DNA of 64,000 nt from Clostridiales bacterium (GTDB lineage Bacteria; Bacillota; Clostridia; Christensenellales; Aristaeellaceae): positions 300,552 through 364,551 of the forward strand of contig SVGL01000001.1 in the NCBI GenBank assembly GCA_015056325.1. The letters run 5' to 3'. This document shows positions 43,669 to 52,145 of this stretch, piece by piece. The translations under genes and the position numbers were made by a program. Under the pieces are notes generated by a model. The model was not told the origin of the DNA, ran no database searches, and saw only the letters and a program-made list of their open reading frames with translations. Numbering within the stretch: the first letter of the stretch is position 1; each line of letters opens with the position of its first letter.

Positions 43669-43944
43669 TCATTCAATATTCTGCAGGTTGGTATGTATCT
43701 CTTCAGCAATGAACAAATAAACTGATGCGTCATCCGTCCGGCTAAAAGCATTGTTTAGTACAACTGCGAAGGCCTCTGCAATATTGAGGGGAGAGCTTTC
43801 GCAGTTGATGATTCGACTAATTTCATGTGCCTCAGCGTCGAATTCGTCTTCCGGGGCGCCTTGCGCAAGGAGACAGTAGGGATCAAGTTTTTGTAGCGCA
43901 TTTCGCACGATGTTATATTTTGCCTGATAAGTCAGGAAAAACAC
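43669..43944 (-). CDS. DUF1871 family protein
   Basis: 91 residues if the GTG at 43944 (after AGGTGA) is the start; an ATG at 43980 is in frame but overlaps the -10 box of the promoter. The block LDPYCLLAQGAPEDEFDAEA followed by HEISRII is the DUF1871 core. Members are small helical proteins without known function. Its promoter sits inside the terminator of the upstream yhbY gene. Confidence 0.72.
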   Translation of the reverse strand: MFFLTYQAKYNIVRNALQKLDPYCLLAQGAPEDEFDAEAHEISRIINCESSPLNIAEAFAVVLNNAFSRTDDASVYLFIAEEIHTNLQNIE

Positions 43945-43975
43945 AAAATCACCTGCTTTCGGAATTGATTTTCCT

Positions 43976-44015
43976 ATCATAACACAAAACCCGTCAGCTT
44001 GCAATGGCTGACGGG
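43976..44015 (-). promoter_or_regulatory. yhbY terminator with an embedded promoter for the DUF1871 gene
   Basis: CCCGTCAGC/GCTGACGGG (43990-43998 and 44007-44015) forms a stem followed on the minus strand by GTTTTGTG, a terminator. The loop holds TTGCAA (43999-44004), and TATGAT (43976-43981) lies 17 bases downstream, a full promoter. Confidence 0.75.
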
Positions 44016-44040
44016 GAAGGCTTTGACAATGATTTCCGGA

Positions 44041-44328
44041 TTATTCCAGCACGATGCGGGGATTTTCCTTGCTGGGGCGGTACATGACGAACCGGCGGCC
44101 AATGCACTGGATGGGCTCGGCGCCCAGCTCCGCGCAAAGCTCGCTCAGGGCTTCCTTTGCGGTCAGGGGGCAGTTCTGCTGGATGGCGCACTTGATGATC
44201 TCGCGGGCTTCCAGCGCATCGCTGGCCTGCTTGATGGTGCCGGGGACGATGCCGTCCTTGCCGACATAGAGAATGGTTTCCATGGTGTTGGCCATGGAGC
44301 GAAGGTATGCACGCTGCTTACTGGTCAT
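44041..44328 (-). CDS. yhbY: YhbY family ribosome-assembly RNA-binding protein
   Basis: 95 residues with a CRM domain: MTSKQRAYLRSMANTMETIL, a GKDGI motif (YVGKDGIVPG), and the late GAEPIQCIGRRFVMYRPS strand. YhbY associates with the 50S precursor. It follows obg by 36 bases, a common Firmicutes pairing. AGGAG precedes the ATG. Confidence 0.94.
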   Translation of the reverse strand: MTSKQRAYLRSMANTMETILYVGKDGIVPGTIKQASDALEAREIIKCAIQQNCPLTAKEALSELCAELGAEPIQCIGRRFVMYRPSKENPRIVLE

Positions 44329-44364
44329 TTGATTCTCCTAATATAGCGGTAGTTGGTGAATTGC

Positions 44365-45639
44365 TTACTCGACGAAGTCGAACTCCATATCGACGATGCG
44401 GACGGTATCGCCTTCCTGGGCGCCCTTCTTGCGCAGCGCGTCGATGACGCCCCAGCGGCGGAGGGTGCGATGGAACCAGGAGATGGACTCGTCATCGTCG
44501 AAGTTGACGGACTCGATCAGGTTGTCCATGCTCTTGCCGATGACCTCGTATACCGCGCCGTCGAAGACCACGGTGAAGGGCTCCTCCTTCAGCTTCTCGT
44601 CGAAGGTGACCTCCTCCACGAAGTGAACGATGGGCGGCAGGGTCTCGAGCATTTCGGCGGCCTTGTCCAGCAGCGCGTCGAAGCCCTGATGGGTCGCAGC
44701 TGATACTACGAAGATCGGATAATCCAGGCCCTTCTCCGCCATATGCTCGCGAAGCATGTTGACGCCTTCTTCGGCATCGGGCAGGTCAGCCTTGTTGCAC
44801 ACAACGATCTGGGGACGCTCCGCCAGCTTGCCGTAGTTGGCCAGTTCGTGGTTGATCTGGTCGAAGTCCTCGGTGGGGATGCGGCCCTCGCTGCCGGCGA
44901 TATCGATAACATGCATCAGCAGGCGGGTGCGCTCCACGTGGCGCAGGAAGTCATGCCCCAGGCCGGCGCCGTCAGCAGCGCCCTCGATCAGACCGGGGAT
45001 GTCCGCCAGGACGATGTCCTTGCCGTGGCGGCGGACGATACCCAGGTTGGGGGTCAGGGTGGTGAAGTGGTAATTGCCGATCTTGGGGCGAGCGGCGGTC
45101 ACCACGCTCAGGATGGTGGACTTGCCCACGTTGGGGTAACCGACCAGGCCCACGTCCGCGATGGTCTTCAGCTCCAGGTGGAAGGTGTGGATCTCGGTCT
45201 TTGTGCCTGGCTTGGCGAAGTTGGGCGCCTGACGGGTGGGGGTTGCAAAATGACTGTTGCCCCAGCCGCCGCGGCCGCCTTTTAGGACGGTCCGGGTCTC
45301 ACCGGGGGTGTCCATATCGGCCACGACAGCGCCAGACTCCTCATCACGGATGACGGTACCCACAGGCACCTTGATGATCAGGTTCTCGCCGCGCTTGCCG
45401 GTGCAGCGGTTGGCGGAGCCGTCCACGCCGTTTTCCGCCATGAATTTGCGGTGGAAGCGGAAATCCAGCAGGGTGTGCATATTGGGGTCGGCATAGAAGC
45501 AGATATCGCCGCCGTTGCCGCCGTCGCCGCCATCGGGACCGCCGGCCTGCACGAATTTCTCACGGTGGAAGCTCAGGCTGCCGTTGCCGCCGTTGCCGGC
45601 CTTGCAGGTGATTTTAACATGGTCTACAAAATTGGACAT
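44365..45639 (-). CDS. obg: Obg/CgtA GTPase
   Basis: 424 residues: glycine-rich OBG fold (1-158, with GGDGGNGGD), a G domain (GYPNVGKST at about 168, FTTLTPNLG, DIPGLIEGA, NKADLPD), and an OCT C-terminal domain (about 345-424). Obg links GTP/ppGpp status to 50S assembly and stress. GGAGG lies 12 bases before the ATG, a slightly long spacing. It is probably co-transcribed with yhbY and may be read through from the PFL-like gene. Confidence 0.97.
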   Translation of the reverse strand: MSNFVDHVKITCKAGNGGNGSLSFHREKFVQAGGPDGGDGGNGGDICFYADPNMHTLLDFRFHRKFMAENGVDGSANRCTGKRGENLIIKVPVGTVIRDEESGAVVADMDTPGETRTVLKGGRGGWGNSHFATPTRQAPNFAKPGTKTEIHTFHLELKTIADVGLVGYPNVGKSTILSVVTAARPKIGNYHFTTLTPNLGIVRRHGKDIVLADIPGLIEGAADGAGLGHDFLRHVERTRLLMHVIDIAGSEGRIPTEDFDQINHELANYGKLAERPQIVVCNKADLPDAEEGVNMLREHMAEKGLDYPIFVVSAATHQGFDALLDKAAEMLETLPPIVHFVEEVTFDEKLKEEPFTVVFDGAVYEVIGKSMDNLIESVNFDDDESISWFHRTLRRWGVIDALRKKGAQEGDTVRIVDMEFDFVE

Positions 45640-45675
45640 GGGTGATGCATACCTCCAAATTTTGGGGAAGAGAGC

Positions 45676-47022
45676 TTAGTTCTTCAAGCTCTGCAGGGGA
45701 GCGGGGATACGGCCGCCGCGGGCGATGAATTCCGCGTTGGAGCAGGTGTTGACGGGCATGACAGGTGCATAGCCCAGCAGGCCGCCGAATTCCACGGTGT
45801 CGCCCGCTTTCTTGCCGATGGCGGGGATGACGCGCACGGCGGTGGTCTTGCTGTTCACCATTCCGATAGCAGCCTCATCAGCGATGATGCCGGAAATTGT
45901 CTCGGCGCTGGTGTCGCCGGGGATGGCAATCATGTCCAGACCCACGGAGCATACGCAGGTCATGGCTTCCAGCTTTTCCAGGGTCAGCTGACCGGCGGCA
46001 GCGGCCTCGATCATGCCGATATCTTCGGACACGGGAATGAAAGCGCCACTCAGGCCGCCAACATGGTTGGAGGCCATCACGCCGCCCTTCTTGACGGCGT
46101 CGTTCAGCAGGGCGAGAGCCGCGGTGGTACCGGGGGCGCCGGCCATTTCCAGGCCCATCTCGGTTAGGACGTGAGCCACGGAGTCACCGCGAGCGGGGGT
46201 CGGGGCCAGGCTCAGATCAACGATGCCAAAGGGGATGTTCAGCCGCTGGGAAGCCTCGCGGGCAACCAGTTGACCTACGCGGGTGATCTTGAAAGCGGTG
46301 CGCTTGATGGTTTCAGCTACCACGTCGAAGGGCTGGCCCTTGACCTGCTCCAGGGCAGTCTTGACCACGCCGGGGCCGGAGACGCCCACGTTGATGGCGC
46401 ATTCAGGCTCGCCCACGCCGCAGAAGGCGCCAGCCATGAAGGGGTTGTCCTCCACGGCGTTGCAGAACACCACCAGCTTCGCGCAGCCCAGGCTGTCGTT
46501 ATCAGCGGTGAGTTCAGCGGTCCTCTTGATAATCTGGCCCATCTGGCGCACGGCATTCATGTTGATGCCCGCACGGGTGCTGCCAACGTTGACAGAAGAG
46601 CACAGGCGCTCGGTGGTGGCCAGCACCTCGGGGATGGACTCTACCAGACGCTCATCAGCCTTGGTGGCGCCTTTCTGCATCAGCGCGCTGTAACCACCCA
46701 GGAAGTTCACGCCCATTTCCCGAGCAGCCTTGTCCAGCGCCTTTGCGATGGGGCGGGGATCGCCCTGGCAGATCAAGCTGATGGGAGTGACAGAAATGCG
46801 CTTGTTGACGATCGGGATGCCCAGCTCGCGCTCGATGGCCTCGCCGGTCTTGACCAGATCCTTGGCGGTCATGCAGATCTTGTCATACACGCGGGCTGCA
46901 CAGGCCTCCGCCACGGGATGGGAGCAGTCCAGGAGGTTGATACCCAATGTGATAGTACGGATATCAAAGTTCTGCTCCTGGATCATCTGCATTGTTTGGA
47001 GGATCTCGCCGGTTTCAATCAT
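45676..47022 (-). CDS. PFL family protein (DUF711, UPF0210)
   Basis: 448 residues. It contains [14 protein letters not shown] at the N-terminus, [15 protein letters not shown], and [16 protein letters not shown], all characteristic of DUF711/UPF0210 proteins, which have a pyruvate formate-lyase-like fold but no Gly-radical site. The function is unknown. It almost always follows a small ACT-domain protein, as here (12 bases). AGGAGG precedes the ATG. Confidence 0.92.
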   Translation of the reverse strand: MIETGEILQTMQMIQEQNFDIRTITLGINLLDCSHPVAEACAARVYDKICMTAKDLVKTGEAIERELGIPIVNKRISVTPISLICQGDPRPIAKALDKAAREMGVNFLGGYSALMQKGATKADERLVESIPEVLATTERLCSSVNVGSTRAGINMNAVRQMGQIIKRTAELTADNDSLGCAKLVVFCNAVEDNPFMAGAFCGVGEPECAINVGVSGPGVVKTALEQVKGQPFDVVAETIKRTAFKITRVGQLVAREASQRLNIPFGIVDLSLAPTPARGDSVAHVLTEMGLEMAGAPGTTAALALLNDAVKKGGVMASNHVGGLSGAFIPVSEDIGMIEAAAAGQLTLEKLEAMTCVCSVGLDMIAIPGDTSAETISGIIADEAAIGMVNSKTTAVRVIPAIGKKAGDTVEFGGLLGYAPVMPVNTCSNAEFIARGGRIPAPLQSLKN

Positions 47023-47034
47023 GGAGAGCCCTCC

Positions 47035-47307
47035 TTAAATGCGGTGCATGGCGTCAAAGATGTCCATGCGCTGCATGTGGATGTGCAGGTTTTTCTCCTT
47101 GCGGATGGGCTCCAGCGCCTCGTCGATGGCGGCGTACTCCATGCCGGCGCCGTCCAGGTCAACGACCATCATCATGGTGAAGCAGCCGGACAGGATGGTC
47201 TGGGAGATCTCAAGGATGTTGATATTCAGGTCAGCCAGCTTGGTGGCCACGCGCGCAATGATGCCGGTGGTATCCTGGCCGGTGACGGAAATGAGCGCTT
47301 TGGTCAT
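47035..47307 (-). CDS. ACT domain-containing protein (UPF0237)
   Basis: 90 residues from ATG at 47307 after TGAGGAGG. A single ACT domain opens MTKALISVTGQDTTGIIARV, followed by LADLNINILEISQTIL, the amino-acid-binding loop. It is the standard upstream partner of the UPF0210 protein. The effector is unknown. The promoter (minus: TTGACA 47417-47422, 17 bases, TATAGT 47394-47399) leads to an 85-base 5' leader with a GGACGGA/TCCGTCC hairpin (47330-47346) just before the ribosome site. Confidence 0.9.
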   Translation of the reverse strand: MTKALISVTGQDTTGIIARVATKLADLNINILEISQTILSGCFTMMMVVDLDGAGMEYAAIDEALEPIRKEKNLHIHMQRMDIFDAMHRI

Positions 47308-47393
47308 ATTATATACCTCCTCAAATCCTGGACGGAAAGTCCGTCCTGATGGGTACACGAAACAGCGGCATGGACAAACCATACCAGCATCAT

Positions 47394-47422
47394 ACTATAA
47401 TGTAGAAATCTTATTTTGTCAA
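47394..47422 (-). promoter_or_regulatory. Promoter of the ACT/PFL-like operon
   Basis: Consensus TTGACA (47417-47422), 17-base spacer, TATAGT (47394-47399), read on the minus strand. A 7-bp hairpin at 47330-47346 sits in the leader next to the ribosome site and could modulate translation. Confidence 0.8.
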
Positions 47423-47476
47423 GAGAAACCACGGAAGAACCTGCATTTTCAGCACTTCCGCGGGATCATTATGTAA

Positions 47477-48019
47477 TCACCATACAATCCGGAAGGCACA
47501 GCGGTTACCGCCGGACTTTACAGTATCAATCAATGTAACCTGAACCGTTTCACCTAGGAGCTGCTTGAACATTGGTTCCGTATACCCTACGGAACATTCG
47601 CACCAACGACGTGGAACCGTGCCTTCTGCACGTTTGATGCAGCTGCACACACAGGCATAGTAGCCGAAGATCAGCTCATGCTCAGTGACGTATTCAAGAA
47701 AGGCATACTTGTTCTTTTGAGAGAACAGCTTACATCCTTCAACGATGTTTCCAGCTTTGTGGATGCATGCAGAAATCTCCCGGGCCATGGTTTTACCGTC
47801 GCCGCAGCGGCAGGAGCGGCGGATGGCATTGGCTTCTTCCTTGCTGAATTGCGTATTCAGGGCTGTGCAGATATCACATGCCCAATGGAATTTCTTATGA
47901 ACGTCAGCACTCTTGGAGAGTGGGTGCGCATCTGCAAAAGCATTTGCAGCATCATTTCCCTTTATATTTCGAATTGCTTCTATCAACCGCAAGGAGTGTG
48001 CGTTGTCGTTTGCAGGCAT
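47477..48019 (-). CDS. Hypothetical cysteine-rich protein, 180 residues
   Basis: No family securely recognised. AAAGGAG precedes the ATG. The protein is soluble, with many Cys residues: HWACDIC, RRSCRCGDGKTM, GYYACVCSCIKR, RRWCECSVGYTE and the final SGGNRCAFRIVW. The last two blocks recall a domain found near V4R and amino-thiazoline carboxylate hydrolase-like proteins, where a GGxxCxFRI end is common. A metal- or cofactor-binding role is likely. It follows the ABC exporter genes on the same strand after 11 bases and may be part of that transcript. Confidence 0.65.
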   Translation of the reverse strand: MPANDNAHSLRLIEAIRNIKGNDAANAFADAHPLSKSADVHKKFHWACDICTALNTQFSKEEANAIRRSCRCGDGKTMAREISACIHKAGNIVEGCKLFSQKNKYAFLEYVTEHELIFGYYACVCSCIKRAEGTVPRRWCECSVGYTEPMFKQLLGETVQVTLIDTVKSGGNRCAFRIVW

Positions 48020-48030
48020 GACATTCTCCT

Positions 48031-49833
48031 TTACGCCGCTTCATTCGGCCTGTCAAACTGAGCGTGATAAAGCTCGTAGTAAGTTCTATGTTTGGCCAGC
48101 AGCTCCTCATGGGTGCCGCTTTCAACGATGCGGCCCTTGTCCATCACAAGAATGCAGTCCGCCCCGGTGATGGTACTCAGCCGGTGTGCAATCACAAAAC
48201 AGGTACGCCCCTTCATCAGCTGCAGCATCGCATCCTGAATGCGGCGCTCTGTCTGGGTGTCTACGTTGGAGGTGGCTTCATCCAGGATGAGCATGGAGGA
48301 ATCCATCAGCATGGCGCGGGCGATGGTCAGCAGCTGCTTCTGTCCCTTGGAAATGCTGTTGCCGCTGCCGGTGACGATGGTGTCATACCCTTGGGGCAGG
48401 GACAGTATCATGTCGTGGATATGGGCGGCCTTTGCAGCGTGTTCGACCTCCTCGCGTGTTACGCCGTCGCGGCCATATGCGATATTTTCAAAAACCGTAC
48501 CGTCAAATAGCCAGGTGTCCTGCAGCACCATGGTGAACTGGCGGCGGAGATCATCACGGGGCAGCTGGCGGATATCGACGCCATCCAGAAGAATGGCACC
48601 CTGTGAGACATCGTAGAAACGCATGAGCAGGTTGATCATCGTGGTCTTGCCGCAGCCGGTCTCGCCGACGATGGCCATGACTTTGCCGGGTTCAGCGGTG
48701 TAGCTGACGCGGTGCAGCACTGTCGTATCCGGCGTGTAGCCAAAGGATACATCCTGGAATTCCACATGGCCCTGGCAATCTGCGATGGGCTGTGCATCCA
48801 CAGCATCCGCGGGTTCAGGCTCCATCGCCAGCAGGCCCAGAACCCGTTCAGCTGCCGCCAGGGAGGACTGAATCTCTGACAGAATGTTGGCGAACTCGTT
48901 GATAGGTCCGGAGAACTTGCGGGAGTACAACACAAAGCTGCTCACATTGCCCAGGGTGATGCCGCCTGCCATGTACAAGAGTGCACCGAAGATGCTGACT
49001 GCTGCCAGAGACAGATTATTAATCAGGTTGACGGTTGGTCCCGTGATTGCTGCGGTATGATCCGCCTTCCAGGTGGCGTTAACGGCATTGTCGTTATGGG
49101 TGCGGAAACGGGTATTGAATTCCTCCTCCTGATGATAAGCACGGATGGTCTTCAGGCCGCTGACGGCTTCCTCGGCATAGCCGTTCATGGCGCCGAGCAT
49201 TCGGCTGCGTTTGGAGAAAAGCGGCCGGACGATCTTGGCACGCCATCTGGTCACACCAATGGAGCATGGGATGGTCACCACAAAAATCAGCAGCATCTCC
49301 GGGGCGATGGAAAGCATCATCAGGAAGCTGCCCACGACGGTGATCAGGCTGGAGAGAATCTGTGTCAGGTCGGTTGAGAGCGTGGCACCGACAGTGTCTA
49401 CATCGTAGGAAAGGATGGAGATGACATCACCTGTCTGATACTGGTCGAAGAAAGAAATGGGCAGAGTGGTCATGTGATCAAAAAGATCCTTGCGCATCTT
49501 GCTGACCACATTGCGGCTGAGTCGGATCATGATCGCGCTCAAAGCCCAGGAGGTCAGCGAAGTGAAGGCAGCCAGCAGAATCATCAGCAGGACATACTTG
49601 TACACCACCGGGATCTGCACACCGGCCTCATGTTCTATCGCGTCAATGGCCGCGCCGGACAGCCTGGGTGAAAGCAATCCCAGGGCGTTGCCCAGGATGG
49701 ACAGCAACGATGCAGAAACGATAATCCACTGATATCTGGCCAGGTAGCGCCACAGCTTCAGCAGTACGACGCTGGTCTTTTCCTTCGGCTTGGCGAAGGC
49801 AGGCCCGCGACCGGGGCCGCGTCCTTTGTTCAT
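48031..49833 (-). CDS. ABC exporter half-transporter with canonical ATPase site (MdlB/LmrD-like)
   Basis: 600 residues. A basic, Gly/Pro-rich N-terminus precedes six membrane segments (about 35-330). The ABC domain has VGETGCGKTTMIN, the signature ISKGQKQLLTIAR, Walker B MLILDEATSNVD with the catalytic Glu, and IAHRLST. It forms a heterodimer with the neighbour at 49830, whose ATPase site is degenerate. Such exporters expel drugs or lipids. ATG overlaps the partner's stop (ATGA). A MarR regulator precedes the pair. Confidence 0.93.
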   Translation of the reverse strand: MNKGRGPGRGPAFAKPKEKTSVVLLKLWRYLARYQWIIVSASLLSILGNALGLLSPRLSGAAIDAIEHEAGVQIPVVYKYVLLMILLAAFTSLTSWALSAIMIRLSRNVVSKMRKDLFDHMTTLPISFFDQYQTGDVISILSYDVDTVGATLSTDLTQILSSLITVVGSFLMMLSIAPEMLLIFVVTIPCSIGVTRWRAKIVRPLFSKRSRMLGAMNGYAEEAVSGLKTIRAYHQEEEFNTRFRTHNDNAVNATWKADHTAAITGPTVNLINNLSLAAVSIFGALLYMAGGITLGNVSSFVLYSRKFSGPINEFANILSEIQSSLAAAERVLGLLAMEPEPADAVDAQPIADCQGHVEFQDVSFGYTPDTTVLHRVSYTAEPGKVMAIVGETGCGKTTMINLLMRFYDVSQGAILLDGVDIRQLPRDDLRRQFTMVLQDTWLFDGTVFENIAYGRDGVTREEVEHAAKAAHIHDMILSLPQGYDTIVTGSGNSISKGQKQLLTIARAMLMDSSMLILDEATSNVDTQTERRIQDAMLQLMKGRTCFVIAHRLSTITGADCILVMDKGRIVESGTHEELLAKHRTYYELYHAQFDRPNEAA

Positions 49834-51539
49834 GCTGCGTCACCTCCCAGCTGCAATGTGCAGAGTTCACGATACATCGGGCAGTTTTCCACCAGTTCAT
49901 CGTGAGTTCCCTGTCCAATGATATGGCCTTTGTCCATCACCAGAATGTTGTCCGCCGCCATCACGGCAGAGACGCGCTGTGCCACGATGATGGTGGTCGC
50001 CAGTCCATGACGATCCCGCAGGGCATGGCGAAGCTCGCGATCCGTACGGAAATCCAGCGCGGAGGAACAGTCATCCAGCAGGAGAATGCGGGGATCGCCA
50101 GCCAGGGCACGGCTGATCAGCACACGCTGCTGCTGTCCACCGGAAAGGTTGCGGCCGCGGACGGTCAGTTCGTGATCCAGCACACCCTCCTTCTGGTGGA
50201 TGAAGGATGCCTGGGCGCAGTCGATAGCATCGAAGATTTCCGGGTCGGCGATGTTTCTGCCGAAGCGGATATTCTCCCGCAAGGTGTCTGCCATGAGAAA
50301 ATCAGACTGGAACACCACTCCCAGACGGCTGTGCAGTTCCTCAGGCGTGAGGGTTTTGAGGGGCTTTCCGCCAATGCGGATCTCGCCCTTGTCCACGTCG
50401 TATTGGCGCATCAGCAGCGACAGCAACGTCGATTTACCGCTGCCTGTAGGTCCGATGATGCCCAGTGTTTCACCATGACCAACGCGGAAGTTCAGATCGG
50501 TGACATTATCGTAGTTCTTGTTGTAGGAAAAGCTCACGTGGTCGAACACGATATGCTCCGTGTCAGCGGCGGCAGTGCCGTTCTCCTGCTGGAGGTCGAC
50601 GGGCATGTGCAGGATCTCCTCGATGCGGCGGGCGCTGGCGCTGCCCTTGGAGTACATTACAAAAATGCGGGTGACCATCAGCAATGCGTTCAGGATGATG
50701 GTGAAGTAGGACAGGAAAGCGATGATGGTACCTGGCTCAGAAGCGCCGCTGTGCACGCGGTATGCACCAACCAGTACCACGATGGCCAGACCGGCATTCA
50801 GAATGAAGCTGGTCGCCGGGCTGACCTTCGCCATGGTGAGGTCCGCAGTGCGCTGACGGGCGGCCAGTTCCTCATTGACCATGCCGAAGTCATCCCGCTC
50901 ATAAGGGGTACGGGACAGGGCACGGATGACACGCGCACCGGACATATTTTCCTGTACCTTGCGGACCATCTTGTCCTGGCCCTCCTGCACCCGGGTGAAG
51001 AGTGGCACGCCCTTTCTGGAAGACCAGATGGTAATTGCGGCCAGCAGCGGAAGCGTGGCGATCAGTACCAGCGTCAACACAGGCTCCAGCAGCAGGGAGA
51101 CGATGATTCCGCCCATCAGCAGCATGGGCGCTCGAATGCCCAGGCGCTGCAGACGATCAATCATGTTATGAACGTTATAGGTGTCGGAGGTCAACCGGGA
51201 CACGAGAGAGGCATCCGTCACTGCATCCTGCTGGGCAGCGGAAAGGGCAGTCACCTTGCTGAACAGGTCAAAGCGCAGCTTGCGGGTGATTTCCCGGGAA
51301 ACATTGGTGGACATACGGTTGGCGCAGCAGTTACCCAGCCACGCCAGGATGGCGCACAGGACCATCCCAAGGCCCATCACCCAAACGCCGGTTTTGTTTC
51401 CTACCGGGGCATACTCGTCCAGGATGATGGACAGCATGCTGGGCAGGAACAGCTCGATCACGGTGCCGCTGATCTTCACGCACATCTGCAGGGCAATGCG
51501 CCAGCTGTAGGGTTTTATGTATTGTCCGAGCGTTCGCAA
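49830..51539 (-). CDS. ABC exporter half-transporter with degenerate ATPase site (MdlA/LmrC-like)
   Basis: 569 residues, TTG start at 51539 after AAGGAGG (9 bases). Six membrane segments are followed by an ABC domain with IGPTGSGKSTLL, LSGGQQQRVLISR and Walker B ILLLDDCSSALD, where Asp replaces the catalytic Glu, the hallmark of the non-hydrolysing partner in heterodimeric exporters such as BmrCD and TM287/288. It pairs with the gene at 48031. The gene overlaps the end of the MarR gene by 25 bases. Confidence 0.93.
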   Translation of the reverse strand: MRTLGQYIKPYSWRIALQMCVKISGTVIELFLPSMLSIILDEYAPVGNKTGVWVMGLGMVLCAILAWLGNCCANRMSTNVSREITRKLRFDLFSKVTALSAAQQDAVTDASLVSRLTSDTYNVHNMIDRLQRLGIRAPMLLMGGIIVSLLLEPVLTLVLIATLPLLAAITIWSSRKGVPLFTRVQEGQDKMVRKVQENMSGARVIRALSRTPYERDDFGMVNEELAARQRTADLTMAKVSPATSFILNAGLAIVVLVGAYRVHSGASEPGTIIAFLSYFTIILNALLMVTRIFVMYSKGSASARRIEEILHMPVDLQQENGTAAADTEHIVFDHVSFSYNKNYDNVTDLNFRVGHGETLGIIGPTGSGKSTLLSLLMRQYDVDKGEIRIGGKPLKTLTPEELHSRLGVVFQSDFLMADTLRENIRFGRNIADPEIFDAIDCAQASFIHQKEGVLDHELTVRGRNLSGGQQQRVLISRALAGDPRILLLDDCSSALDFRTDRELRHALRDRHGLATTIIVAQRVSAVMAADNILVMDKGHIIGQGTHDELVENCPMYRELCTLQLGGDAA

Positions 51540-51985
51540 GTACAGTCGCCTCCTTTAACATAATCCTCGGCCCGGTCGGCAATACGTGCCATCAGCCGGG
51601 AAAGCACCTCCTGTTCCTCGTCGGAGAAATCCTGGGTGAGGTAGCGATTCCAGTCGTGATAGCAGCGGTAGAGCCGTTCCTTGACCTCAAGCGCTTTGTC
51701 TGTGGGAAAGACCAGAAGAATGCGCTTGTCAGTGGCAGATGGCTCACGGCGAACGTAGCCTTTTTCTTCCAAGACGGACAGCTGCCTGGTGACGGAGGAC
51801 TTGTTCACGCTCAGCTGTCGGGCCATCTCCTCCTGGGAGATGCCCGGCTGACGATACAGCGCTGTCAGGTACGGCGTATGGCAGCCAGCAAGGCCGGTGT
51901 TTGCCAGGGCGTTTTCGCGGAAGCGCATTGCACAGCGGTAGGTGATGGAGATCTGCCTCATAAATGGATGAAGCTTGCGGGGCAT
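51515..51985 (-). CDS. MarR family transcriptional regulator
   Basis: 156 residues from ATG at 51985. The winged helix (about 45-110) reads ISQEEMARQLSVNKSSVTRQ then LSVLEEKGYVRREPSATDKR, including the wing with conserved Asp and Arg. A C-terminal dimer helix ends in a Cys-containing tail (GGDCTCERS). MarR proteins repress drug exporters and are released by ligands. A palindromic site lies just after the -10 of its own promoter, so autorepression of the whole marR-ABC operon is likely. Confidence 0.93.
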   Translation of the reverse strand: MPRKLHPFMRQISITYRCAMRFRENALANTGLAGCHTPYLTALYRQPGISQEEMARQLSVNKSSVTRQLSVLEEKGYVRREPSATDKRILLVFPTDKALEVKERLYRCYHDWNRYLTQDFSDEEQEVLSRLMARIADRAEDYVKGGDCTCERSDNT

Positions 51986-52012
51986 GAAATCACAGCCTTT
52001 CAGCGATGAATT

Positions 52013-52026
52013 GTTGCATATGCAAC
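52013..52026. promoter_or_regulatory. Probable MarR operator
   Basis: Perfect palindrome GTTGCATATGCAAC directly downstream of TATAAT (minus, 52028-52033), where a bound repressor would block transcription start. Confidence 0.75.
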
Positions 52027-52027
52027 G

Positions 52028-52072
52028 ATTATAACGCATACGAAATGTCCCTGTCAAGTATTGACAGGGACA
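52028..52072 (-). promoter_or_regulatory. Promoter of the marR-ABC operon overlapping a 12-bp inverted repeat
   Basis: TTGACA (52052-52057), 18-base spacer, TATAAT (52028-52033). A perfect inverted repeat TGTCCCTGTCAA/TTGACAGGGACA (52046-52072) covers the -35. It may be the terminator of the upstream methyltransferase gene, a second operator, or both. Confidence 0.75.
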
Positions 52073-52145
52073 GCAAATCAACACAATGCTCCAGAGCCGA
52101 AGATCACAAGGTCAAGGTGACATCATGATAACATGTCACGCGATC

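Noticed and set aside
49902..51563. A 553-codon plus-strand frame over the ABC exporter
   Set aside because: The minus strand encodes a full half-transporter. The plus frame is Gln/His-rich and lacks motifs.
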